Notes under the pieces: generated by a model
What the model saw: the letters and a program-made list of their open reading frames with translations, nothing else
What the model was told of the DNA's origin: nothing
The model's database searches: none
Translations under genes and position numbers: made by a program
From: Candidatus Roizmanbacteria bacterium RIFCSPLOWO2_02_FULL_40_13
GTDB lineage: Bacteria; Patescibacteriota; Microgenomatia; UBA1406; GWC2-37-13
Length of the DNA stretch: 36,356 nt
NCBI GenBank assembly: GCA_001789965.1
Contig: MGBA01000023.1
Span: forward strand, 1-36,356
Reading direction: 5' to 3'
Shown here: positions 8,458 through 14,237 of the stretch, piece by piece
Numbering within the stretch: the first letter of the stretch is position 1
Layout of the letters: each line of letters starts with the position of its first letter

Positions 8458-8465
8458 ATCTTCAT
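8451..8465 (-). CDS. Leader peptide MKIN (upstream ORF of the ABC-F attenuator)
   Basis: ATG AAG ATT AAC TAA, four codons. The ATG is 7 nt after an extended -10, the same spacing as the leaderless genes here. Its last sense codon and stop lie within the 5' arm of the 10-bp stem, so a ribosome on the uORF would block that stem. Very short uORFs of this kind control known antibiotic-resistance ABC-F genes through drug-stalled ribosomes; the role here is inferred. Confidence 0.6.
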   Translation of the reverse strand: MKIN

Positions 8466-8472
8466 TAAGGTT

Positions 8473-8481
8473 ATTATATCA
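8473..8481 (-). promoter_or_regulatory. Extended -10 promoter of the ABC-F leader transcript
   Basis: TGATATAAT (8481-8473) on the minus strand, 7 nt before the MKIN start codon. It diverges from TGCTATAAT on the plus strand at 8498-8506. Confidence 0.75.
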
Positions 8482-8497
8482 AATAAACCAGTTAAAT

Positions 8498-8506
8498 TGC
8501 TATAAT
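8498..8506 (+). promoter_or_regulatory. Extended -10 promoter upstream of the ychF-like head
   Basis: TGCTATAAT followed by 8 nt and an ATG at 8515. Transcription from here would produce the truncated ychF-like reading frame and then repeat copy 2. Confidence 0.6.
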
Positions 8507-8514
8507 TTGTCCTT

Positions 8515-8568
8515 ATGGCTAATTTGAGTGTGGGAATCGTCAGCCCACAATCCTGCCTTTTGAACTGA
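8515..8568 (+). pseudogene. Truncated duplicate of the ychF 5' end
   Basis: The first 27 nt (8515-8541) match the start of ychF (9403-9429) at 25 positions, and both differences are silent third-position changes (MANLSVGIV in both). The frame then leaves ychF, continues as SPQSCLLN and stops at 8568. With its own promoter this is an intact 17-codon reading frame, but it is best read as a remnant of ychF or as the head of the 110-bp repeat. Confidence 0.65.
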
Positions 8569-8630
8569 GCATAATACTCCCTCCTCCGAGGTATGCTAGA
8601 GTCATTTTAGAAAGAGATTCGTTGGGTAAA
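8517..8630 (+). repeat. 110-bp dispersed repeat, copy 2 (possible small RNA)
   Basis: Partner of 4885-5000; the core 8529-8568 is 39/40 identical to copy 1. In this copy the hairpin TGTGGG / CCCACA is complete. The left end coincides with the ychF-like head and a plus-strand extended -10, so transcription rightward is likely. It lies between the ABC-F leader and the stop of the next minus-strand gene. Confidence 0.6.
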
Positions 8631-8646
8631 ATAGTTTCTTCAAAGC

Positions 8647-9339
8647 CTATTGATCAGGTTGATCAATAGCCCTTTCAATCTCTTCTCGTTCATAGTGAAC
8701 TCTGAAGAAATGGTGTAATTCCATCATGGCGGTAGTCATAGCATTGAATTCTTCGCCGGGGTTTTCCTCACGAAATTCCCTCACAATTTTTGCGAGAGCA
8801 GGTTCATCTCGGACAAACGACCTGAGCCGTTCTTCTACTCGAGTTTTTTCCGCTTCATTAAAAAAGTCAATTGAGGATTCACTTACAGTCGATAGGTCTC
8901 CTTTATCAAAAATATTAATAACTTCTTGCACAGTCAGCCCTTCTTTTTTTGCTATTTCAGCGAATGTAAACATCGTATCATCACTCACAGCTCTGTCACG
9001 ATCAAACACCTGAGCATCAACTTCGGTTATTACTGGAATTTGAGTATTTTTGCGTCGTGCTTCCTCTCTGAGTGCGCGATAAAATAGAACCTCGCCTATT
9101 TGGTATGTCATAACATGTACATCTCCAAAGGTCTGTTGGAGTCTTAGCATATCAACTGCCATGAAGCCTGAGATTATTGGATTTTCTTTTTTTATCAGTG
9201 CCCTTTCTTTATCTAACTTATCGTTTAGATCACCACCCGTCAAAATATCTTGAAACGCAAATTCTACTGCCTCTTCACTGAGTGGAATGAGAGTTGGATT
9301 AGGTTGTTGTGGTTCTTTTCTAGGATTCTCAGTAGCCAT
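8647..9339 (-). CDS. Hypothetical protein, 230 aa, helical
   Basis: A soluble, acidic, mostly helical protein. The start at 9339 (MATENPRKEP) is preferred over an upstream in-frame start because TATAAT lies exactly 7 nt before it. The central block (NPIISGFMAVDMLRLQQTFG, then HVMTYQIGEVLFYRALREEA) looks like a conserved core. The segment FAEIAKKEGLTVQEVINIF could be a helix-turn-helix-like or UBA-like helical pair. No enzyme motif is seen and I do not recognise the family. It is divergent from ychF, with a 63-bp shared promoter region. Confidence 0.75.
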   Translation of the reverse strand: MATENPRKEPQQPNPTLIPLSEEAVEFAFQDILTGGDLNDKLDKERALIKKENPIISGFMAVDMLRLQQTFGDVHVMTYQIGEVLFYRALREEARRKNTQIPVITEVDAQVFDRDRAVSDDTMFTFAEIAKKEGLTVQEVINIFDKGDLSTVSESSIDFFNEAEKTRVEERLRSFVRDEPALAKIVREFREENPGEEFNAMTTAMMELHHFFRVHYEREEIERAIDQPDQ

Positions 9340-9346
9340 AGGGTTA

Positions 9347-9352
9347 ATTATA
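9347..9352 (-). promoter_or_regulatory. -10 box of the 230-aa gene
   Basis: TATAAT on the minus strand, 7 nt (TAACCCT) before ATG 9339. It decides the start codon. Confidence 0.7.
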
Positions 9353-9388
9353 CTATCGTAACAGGCTAAACTCAATTTATAAGATAAC

Positions 9389-9397
9389 TGTTATAAT
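9389..9397 (+). promoter_or_regulatory. Extended -10 promoter of ychF
   Basis: TGTTATAAT with only 5 nt to the ATG at 9403, so leaderless. Confidence 0.75.
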
Positions 9398-9402
9398 AAT
9401 CT

Positions 9403-10461
9403 ATGGCTAATTTGAGTGTGGGAATTGTGGGACTTCCGAATGTTGGGAAATCTACATTGTTTAACGCTCTTCTTAAGAAACAGGTTGCACTTGAGGCAAA
9501 CTATCCGTTTGCGACGATTGAACCAAACGTCGGAGTTATTGAAGTACCTGATGCACGGCTTCCGGTCCTCGCAGAGATTGTAAAAACCCAGAAAATCGTA
9601 CCGGCGATCGTTGAGTTCTATGATATTGCAGGACTGGTAAAAGGCGCTTCAAAAGGAGAAGGCCTCGGCAATAAATTCCTCTCTCATATCCGTGAGGTTG
9701 CGGCGATAATTCATGTTGTCCGGCTTTTTGAGGATAAAAATGTATCACATATTTCCGACCAGATTAATCCTGCGCAAGACCTGCAGATTATTGAAGAGGA
9801 ACTTATGTTTGCGGATCTGGGGACCTTAGACAAGCAAAAAGAACCTCGCAACAATGCCTCCAAAGAAGAAACTGCCATGTATCAGCTGGTCCAAAGAGTT
9901 AAGACTAGACTCAACGAAGGTGTTCCCGTCCGCAATCAAGGACTGTCATCTGAGGATTTAGTGATGATCAGACAACTCAATCTTTTGACCATAAAACCTG
10001 TTATCTATTGCGTAAACTGCTCGCTTGAACAGATTGAGAACGCGGAGGAAACAGAACGACAGGTCCGCGTCATTCTGGGGAGTTTAAACGACACCAGAAT
10101 CGATTCTGGACAAGCCAGAATGACTGAAAATTTCATGCTTTTTAATCCTCTTGTGGAAACGACCTTAGATGTCATGATCAAGAAGGCATATGAAACCCTA
10201 AATCTTATTTCATTTCTCACCGGAGGCGAAAAAGAAGTACGGGCTTGGACTATCACAAAAGGCACTCTCGCTCCCCAAGCTGCAGGAGTTATTCATACTG
10301 ATTTTGAGAAGAAATTTATAAAAGCAGACATCGTTACCTACGAAGACTTCAAACAAGCTCCGGGTTGGTTGAAAGCGCGAGAGTCAGGACTGGTGCAGAT
10401 AGTTGGAAAAGATTATGAAATGAGAGAAGGCGATATCGTCGAATTCAAAATAGGTGCGTAA
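9403..10461 (+). CDS. ychF: Obg-like ribosome-binding ATPase/GTPase YchF
   Basis: 352 residues, close to the usual 363. P-loop GLPNVGKST at 10-18, switch region YPFATIEPNVG, DIAGLVKGAS, and a C-terminal TGS domain starting near EVRAWTITKGTLAPQAAGVIHTDFEKKF. YchF binds the ribosome and hydrolyses ATP in preference to GTP. The segment usually reading like CAAVEADIAELDDEER before the final helix is missing. In its place residues about 222-241 (ILGSLNDTRIDSGQARMT) are encoded by a palindromic repeat (10069-10124) that is shared with the GIY-YIG element. KPxxY to LNL is about 9 residues shorter than in E. coli by my manual count. The 3' end is duplicated just downstream. Probably still functional, since the frame and all nucleotide-binding motifs are intact. 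Confidence 0.95.
   Translation: MANLSVGIVGLPNVGKSTLFNALLKKQVALEANYPFATIEPNVGVIEVPDARLPVLAEIVKTQKIVPAIVEFYDIAGLVKGASKGEGLGNKFLSHIREVAAIIHVVRLFEDKNVSHISDQINPAQDLQIIEEELMFADLGTLDKQKEPRNNASKEETAMYQLVQRVKTRLNEGVPVRNQGLSSEDLVMIRQLNLLTIKPVIYCVNCSLEQIENAEETERQVRVILGSLNDTRIDSGQARMTENFMLFNPLVETTLDVMIKKAYETLNLISFLTGGEKEVRAWTITKGTLAPQAAGVIHTDFEKKFIKADIVTYEDFKQAPGWLKARESGLVQIVGKDYEMREGDIVEFKIGA
10069..10124. repeat. ORF-less palindromic element inside ychF
   Basis: Ends are GTCATTCTGG (10069-10078) and CCAGAATGAC (10115-10124), a perfect 10-bp inverted pair. Inside are two adjacent hairpins: 10071-10100, and 10103-10121 (ATTCTGG, loop, CCAGAAT). The left part 10069-10101 matches 21130-21162 at 30/33, and the right part 10102-10126 matches 21443-21467 at 25/25. 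Those two blocks frame the GIY-YIG gene, so this looks like the same unit without the gene, read through in frame. Confidence 0.8.
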
Positions 10462-10533
10462 GAAGGCGACCTGCCCGCAATGCTAGCGCAAGCGTTGCAG
10501 GGGGGCATAGTTGAATTCAAGATCGGCTCCTAA
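10462..10533 (+). pseudogene. Duplicated ychF 3' end with an in-frame palindrome
   Basis: Directly after the ychF stop, in the same frame, 24 codons read EGD-LPAMLAQALQGG-IVEFKIGS-stop, against EGD-IVEFKIGA-stop for the real end. The 27 nt at 10507-10533 match 10435-10461; apart from the last sense codon all differences are silent third positions. The 12 extra codons are a 36-nt palindrome. This looks like the tail of a second, divergent ychF allele left beside the present gene. Confidence 0.7.
10470..10505. repeat. 36-bp palindrome in the duplicated ychF tail
   Basis: Arms 10470-10487 and 10488-10505 pair at about 15 of 18 positions counting G-U pairs (inner part GCAATGC with GCGTTGC). Its length is a multiple of three and it keeps the frame. 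It could also act as a weak terminator for ychF, though it is followed by G and not T residues. Confidence 0.6.
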
Positions 10534-11284
10534 GCCGCAAGTATTCGATGTAGATTCTCCAGAAGCGGATTGAGGACATGAACGCAAATACAAACCCCTG
10601 CCATCCATCTAAAAATCCCTTATGTCTTCCGTAAGCAGAAAAAAACCATCCGATTGGTTTGAAAAAAATATACGATAAAAAATCAGGTTTTTCTTTATTT
10701 TCTTTAAGAAGCTTCGCATCCAGTGTCGTATACCGTTTCCACCGCTTGAGATATCGGTCAAAGGAAGGATCCGCATAATGAAGAAGGTCGTTTTTTAAAT
10801 ATCCTGTTGCTCCGTCAACCTCCACATTTTCATGAACTGATTTGCAGGGAAAATGAGCTACTCCTTTCTTGTATAGACGAACGGTATAGTCCGGATATAC
10901 TCCTCCTTTGGTAAGAAACCTGCCTAAAAAATAGTTTTTACGTGGTATCCAGTACGCGACCGTTTTTCTGTCTCCTCCTCCGCTTATGACATCTAGTATT
11001 TCCCCTTTCAACTCCGGCGTCACTTCTTCATCTGCATCAAGTTGAAGGATCCATTCACCCGTTGCTTTTGAAATCGCCCGTTGCTTGTTGATATGAAACA
11101 TCGGCGGATTGTTTTCCACGAATACTTTTACCTTATCACCGTATGATTTTGCCTTTTCGACAGTCCGGTCGGTAGAAGATCCGTCAACGACAATCACCTC
11201 GTCCACAAAGTCATAGGAAGAATCAAGAGGATAGTGAATGAAACTTTCCTCGTTGTAAGTAGCAATACACAATGAAAGTTTCAT
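10517..11284 (-). CDS. Family 2 glycosyltransferase
   Basis: 255 residues. A GT-A fold is shown by the N-terminal LSLCIATYNEE, the nucleotide-sugar motif VDEVIVVDGSSTDRT near 27-41 and the DxD-type metal site LQLDADEE near 80-87, followed by a C-terminal half with FLGRFLTKGGVYPDYTVRLY and SVHENVEVDG. This is the pattern of the LPS-core/WaaE-like branch of GT2, which adds sugars to a glycolipid or glycan at the cytoplasmic membrane face. The acceptor is unknown. Its last few codons (LRSRS) overlap, antisense, the duplicated ychF tail, so this 3' end may have been reshaped by that event. TGCTAAATT lies 6 nt before the ATG (leaderless). Confidence 0.88.
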   Translation of the reverse strand: MKLSLCIATYNEESFIHYPLDSSYDFVDEVIVVDGSSTDRTVEKAKSYGDKVKVFVENNPPMFHINKQRAISKATGEWILQLDADEEVTPELKGEILDVISGGGDRKTVAYWIPRKNYFLGRFLTKGGVYPDYTVRLYKKGVAHFPCKSVHENVEVDGATGYLKNDLLHYADPSFDRYLKRWKRYTTLDAKLLKENKEKPDFLSYIFFKPIGWFFSAYGRHKGFLDGWQGFVFAFMSSIRFWRIYIEYLRLRSRS

Positions 11285-11289
11285 ATAAA

Positions 11290-11351
11290 GAATTTAGCAT
11301 TAAGCATTTGACATATAGGTCCTAAATACTGAATGCTAACTACTAAATGCT
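11290..11351. repeat. Intergenic palindromic repeat, copy 1
   Basis: A 62-nt imperfect palindrome centred near AGGTCCT, rich in the word AAATGCT/AGCATTT. It is similar to 13523-13580. It contains the -10 of the glycosyltransferase gene at its left end and abuts the -10 of the dsbB-like gene on the right, so here it cannot be a terminator. Confidence 0.6.
11291..11299 (-). promoter_or_regulatory. Extended -10 of the glycosyltransferase gene
   Basis: TGCTAAATT (11299-11291), 6 nt before ATG 11284, located inside the palindromic repeat. Confidence 0.5.
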
Positions 11352-11355
11352 ATTA

Positions 11356-11361
11356 TATAAT
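11356..11361 (+). promoter_or_regulatory. -10 box of the dsbB-like gene
   Basis: TATAAT, then 7 nt (ATCCCTC) and ATG at 11369. It fixes the start downstream of another in-frame ATG at 11333. Confidence 0.7.
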
Positions 11362-11368
11362 ATCCCTC

Positions 11369-11914
11369 ATGGCAAAAGCCGGCATACAAATCATTGCAAC
11401 GCTCGCATTTTTAGGACATACAGCCCTTGTTGTGCTGTTTGTCCTTTTTCTCGCCCAGACTTTTTTCAAAAACAAACTTCTAAAAAAACTCCGCTCACAT
11501 CTCGCACCAAAAAGCTACTATCTGGTTTTTTTTCTCTCTTTCATTGCGACCTTGTCTAGTCTTTTTTTATCAGAGGTCATGAAATTTCCACCCTGTGTCC
11601 TGTGCTGGTACCAGAGAATCGCTATGTATCCTCAACCCATTCTTTTATATCTGGCAGTGGTCAGAAATGAGAGAGTTTTGACTCCGTACCTTGTTGTTTT
11701 AAATGCTCTAGGAGCTTGCATAGCTCTGTATCACTACTCTCTCCACCTCTTTCCAAATGTCCTTCCGGCAGGATGTGATCCTTCAATCGTGGGGGTCTCC
11801 TGTATTAAAGGCTACAGTTTTTACTACGGCTTTATGACCTTCCCTTATATGGCATTTGTTGTGTTTGCGCTCAATATCATTCTCCTCTCATTCTCAGTAA
11901 AGAAAGGAAAATAA
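11369..11914 (+). CDS. DsbB/BdbC-like thiol oxidoreductase
   Basis: 181 residues with about five membrane segments. The quinone-linked CxxC pair is in PPCVLCWYQRIAMYPQP (Cys76, Cys79) and the second periplasmic-loop pair is Cys136/Cys145 (AGCDP...VSCIKG). DsbB-type proteins reoxidise a secreted DsbA-like thioredoxin and pass electrons to quinone. The Cys-rich secreted proteins encoded at 15571-16998 and 25477-26943 would be natural clients. A DsbA partner is not in the window. An upstream in-frame ATG at 11333 is rejected because a TATAAT sits between it and 11369. Confidence 0.88.
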   Translation: MAKAGIQIIATLAFLGHTALVVLFVLFLAQTFFKNKLLKKLRSHLAPKSYYLVFFLSFIATLSSLFLSEVMKFPPCVLCWYQRIAMYPQPILLYLAVVRNERVLTPYLVVLNALGACIALYHYSLHLFPNVLPAGCDPSIVGVSCIKGYSFYYGFMTFPYMAFVVFALNIILLSFSVKKGK

Positions 11915-11918
11915 TCAT

Positions 11919-12461
11919 ATGCTAAAAATTCTGACCGCACCCCATCCTGTTTTGACAACTCCGGCAACGCCGATTGAGAAGATTGATCGGAAAATAAAAA
12001 GATTAGTAGTCGATATGGAAGAGGCTCTGGTAAATCACCGCGATCCGCAGGGAGTAGGTCTTGCAGCCCCTCAGGTGGGAGTAAGCCTTGCTCTTTTTAT
12101 AATAAAACCCAACCCTTCAGTAGAAACCAAGGTATTTATTAATCCAAAAGTAAGAAGTATTACAGGCGATCCTCAGAAAAAAACAAAAAAGAATGTAAAG
12201 GCACCGGATGAGGAAAAGATGGAAGGGTGTCTTTCGGTTCCACGGATCTGGGCAGCATTAAAAAGACCTCGGAAAGCGCAGGTCGAATATCAGGATCTTG
12301 CGGGAGAGAAAAAAATCGAGTGGTTTTCAGGACTAGAGGCGGTTATTGTCCAGCATGAAGTGGATCATCTGCAGGGAATTCTGTTTACTCAAAAATGTCT
12401 CGAGCAAAAGGTACCGTTGTACGAAGAGCATGGGGACAAGCTGGAAAGAGTTAAAGCGTAG
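11919..12461 (+). CDS. def: Peptide deformylase
   Basis: 180 residues. All three catalytic motifs are present: GVGLAAPQVG at 45-54, EGCLSVP at 102-108 (Cys104 metal ligand) and QHEVDHLQGILF at 145-156 (His146, Glu147, His150). It removes the formyl group from nascent N-termini, using Fe or Zn. A Lys-rich insert (about 84-100, KKTKKNVKAPDEEK) before the second motif is longer than in E. coli. It follows the dsbB-like gene by 4 nt with a weak AAAGGA upstream, so it is likely co-transcribed. Its 3' end overlaps the convergent rpmB by 11 nt. Confidence 0.95.
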   Translation: MLKILTAPHPVLTTPATPIEKIDRKIKRLVVDMEEALVNHRDPQGVGLAAPQVGVSLALFIIKPNPSVETKVFINPKVRSITGDPQKKTKKNVKAPDEEKMEGCLSVPRIWAALKRPRKAQVEYQDLAGEKKIEWFSGLEAVIVQHEVDHLQGILFTQKCLEQKVPLYEEHGDKLERVKA

Positions 12462-12762
12462 CTATAGGCTGCTCCTTCTGAGCGGCTTCTTGCCGTACTT
12501 TAAGATTTTGAAGAGTAACCAGTGTCAGGAATGGTCTTGCTCCGTCTCTTATATCTTTCTTCACTCTTTTTATGCATTTTGAGCAGACCTTCACGGTTAG
12601 TTTTTTACCGTTTTCAAGGATCTGAACCTTCTGAAGATTTGGCCGGAATAAACGCTGGGTTTTTGGCGCTCTTTTTTTCCATCGGCCTCCCGCTACACCC
12701 CGGTGATGGGTGTGTGATCGTCCCAAAAGAATTCCTTTTCCACAGTGATAACAGACTGACAT
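12451..12762 (-). CDS. rpmB: Ribosomal protein L28, zinc-binding form
   Basis: 103 residues. The L28 signature GRSHTHHRGVAGGRWKKR is followed by TQRLFRPNLQKV and NGKKLTVKVCSKCIKRVKK. Cys4/Cys7 (CYHCGKG) and Cys60/Cys63 make a four-Cys zinc ribbon, the ancestral form of L28. A C-terminal tail of about 30 residues goes beyond the usual 60-75 aa. Located in the 50S subunit near the E site. Monocistronic, with an AT-rich TATATT-type promoter directly before the start (12763-12780) whose exact -10 is unclear. Confidence 0.93.
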   Translation of the reverse strand: MSVCYHCGKGILLGRSHTHHRGVAGGRWKKRAPKTQRLFRPNLQKVQILENGKKLTVKVCSKCIKRVKKDIRDGARPFLTLVTLQNLKVRQEAAQKEQPIATL

Positions 12763-12851
12763 GATAATATAATTTAGACTTTTAACAGAAGTGCTTTTAT
12801 GATACCATAAACTAGCCTTAAGATCAATCTTAATCGGTTTTCAACAGTCAT

Positions 12852-13511
12852 ATGCTATCGCTTTTAAGCACCAATCCACTGCTTTTTTTGATCTATATCG
12901 CGGCTCTTTTAATTGCTGTTGCCATACATGAATTTTCTCATGCATATGTCGCGGATCAACTTGGTGATCCTACTCCGCGCGTGCAGGGACGGGTAACTCT
13001 TAACCCACTTGTTCACATAGACCTTACCGGAATTCTCTTTCTCCTGTTCTTTGGTTTTGGTTGGGGTAAGCCTGTCATGTTTGACCCGTACAATCTCCGA
13101 AATCCACGGCGGGATGCTGCGATCATTTCCCTTGCAGGACCATTTTCCAACTTTGTTCTTGCCGGAGCTTTATCTCTCGTCCTCCGTCTAATTCTTTCTT
13201 CAGGAGCATCAGAACAGTCTCTTTTTATAATAATGCTCTTGGTTCCTGTCATTACTCTGAATGTAATACTGGGAATCTTCAATCTCTTGCCGATTCATCC
13301 ACTGGATGGTTTTAAGGTGGTCGGTGGACTCTTGTCAGATGACAAAGCGCGAGAATGGTATCAACTGGAGCGGTATGGTCTGATATTTCTTCTTATCCTT
13401 ATACTGCCGCTTGGTGGACAAAGCATGCTAAGCTCGGTCATCTCCCCTGCAATAAACTTCTTTCTTAATCTTCTTATACCTAATGAGCTTTTAGGCTCCG
13501 GAATAATCTAA
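12852..13511 (+). CDS. Site-2-type zinc membrane protease (M50 family)
   Basis: 219 residues, about six hydrophobic segments. HEFSH at 26-30 in the first membrane segment (His26, Glu27, His30) and NLLPIHPLDG at 144-153 (third ligand Asp152) are the M50 hallmarks; GPFSN at 96-100 is the conserved loop. There is no PDZ domain, as in the short M50B group. It cleaves substrates within the membrane. Possible targets are anti-sigma factors or leftover signal peptides; none is identified. No close -10 box is seen; the best is TATGAT at about 12797, which would leave a leader of about 45 nt. Confidence 0.9.
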   Translation: MLSLLSTNPLLFLIYIAALLIAVAIHEFSHAYVADQLGDPTPRVQGRVTLNPLVHIDLTGILFLLFFGFGWGKPVMFDPYNLRNPRRDAAIISLAGPFSNFVLAGALSLVLRLILSSGASEQSLFIIMLLVPVITLNVILGIFNLLPIHPLDGFKVVGGLLSDDKAREWYQLERYGLIFLLILILPLGGQSMLSSVISPAINFFLNLLIPNELLGSGII

Positions 13512-13522
13512 ATTAGCGTTTA

Positions 13523-13580
13523 GAATTTAGTATTTGGCATATAGGGATCCCTAAATACTGAGTGCTAGTTCCTAAATGCT
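13523..13580. repeat. Intergenic palindromic repeat, copy 2
   Basis: A 58-nt palindrome centred on GGGATCCC, homologous to 11290-11351. Here it lies between the convergent ends of the M50 and FN3 genes, where it could serve as a bidirectional terminator. Related AAATGCT words also occur at 21789-21817. Confidence 0.55.
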
Positions 13581-13584
13581 GTTT

Positions 13585-14193
13585 TTATGGGGTGGGGGTA
13601 GCAGTGAGTTTTCGGACACATTTAAAGTAGTCTTGAGTGTCGCAGCCTTTTCCAAGTTTGGATTTGATTGCTTCACAGTTGGTTCCGCTTGCTTCTGCAC
13701 AGACTTGAGGAGCAACAGAAGGCGCAGGTGTAGCTTGTAGGACGCTCGTTGGCACGACTGTAGGGCTTAAAAGGACTGGTCCTTGTCCTGCAACGCTGTC
13801 TTTCTTCTCAAGTGTTGAAAAGGTCCATGGCACTCCTCCGTTGTCGAAGGTTTTTCCGCCTGCCAAGATCTGGAAATAGTACGTGGTTGCCGGTGATAAA
13901 AGAGTTAAAGTCACCGAATGAGTAGAGCTTTTTTGCGTTTCAGGCTGTCCCACCGAGTTTAGTGATGTCGGTGACAAGCCATATTGTACGACTCCTTCTG
14001 TCTCCTGTCCGGTAGTCCATGTAATTTTCGCACTGTTTTCTGTCTTTTCGGTGACGAGAACATCGCGGGGTTCTACATCAGAAGCACTGGTGAAGACATT
14101 TTGAATAAGGTTGAAACCGACAATGACGACGAGAATTGAAAGAATTACCCCAACGATTATCGAGGCGGTTTTAATCAGTTTTTTATTCTCCAT
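13585..14193 (-). CDS. Membrane-anchored fibronectin type III protein
   Basis: 202 residues. N-terminal membrane anchor at about 10-30 with a short cytoplasmic tail (MENKKLIK), then one FN3 domain at about 41-128 (PRDVLVTEKTENSAKITWTT to TTYYFQILAGG and VPWTFSTLE). A Pro/Thr/Val linker leads to a small Cys-containing end (QVCAEASGTNCEAIKSKLG, CDTQDYFKC) with four cysteines, enough for two disulfides. Probably displayed outside the membrane. It follows two cohesin-like genes and a dockerin gene on the same strand and likely belongs to the same surface cluster. Confidence 0.75.
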   Translation of the reverse strand: MENKKLIKTASIIVGVILSILVVIVGFNLIQNVFTSASDVEPRDVLVTEKTENSAKITWTTGQETEGVVQYGLSPTSLNSVGQPETQKSSTHSVTLTLLSPATTYYFQILAGGKTFDNGGVPWTFSTLEKKDSVAGQGPVLLSPTVVPTSVLQATPAPSVAPQVCAEASGTNCEAIKSKLGKGCDTQDYFKCVRKLTATPTP

Positions 14194-14237
14194 AAATTAG
14201 GTAAACAAGTTTATAGTTCGGTTTTCTAAATTACAAC

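Noticed and set aside
11333-11368. Upstream ATG extending the dsbB-like gene by 12 codons.
   Set aside because: A TATAAT at 11356-11361 lies between the two starts, so the longer form would not be transcribed from that promoter.
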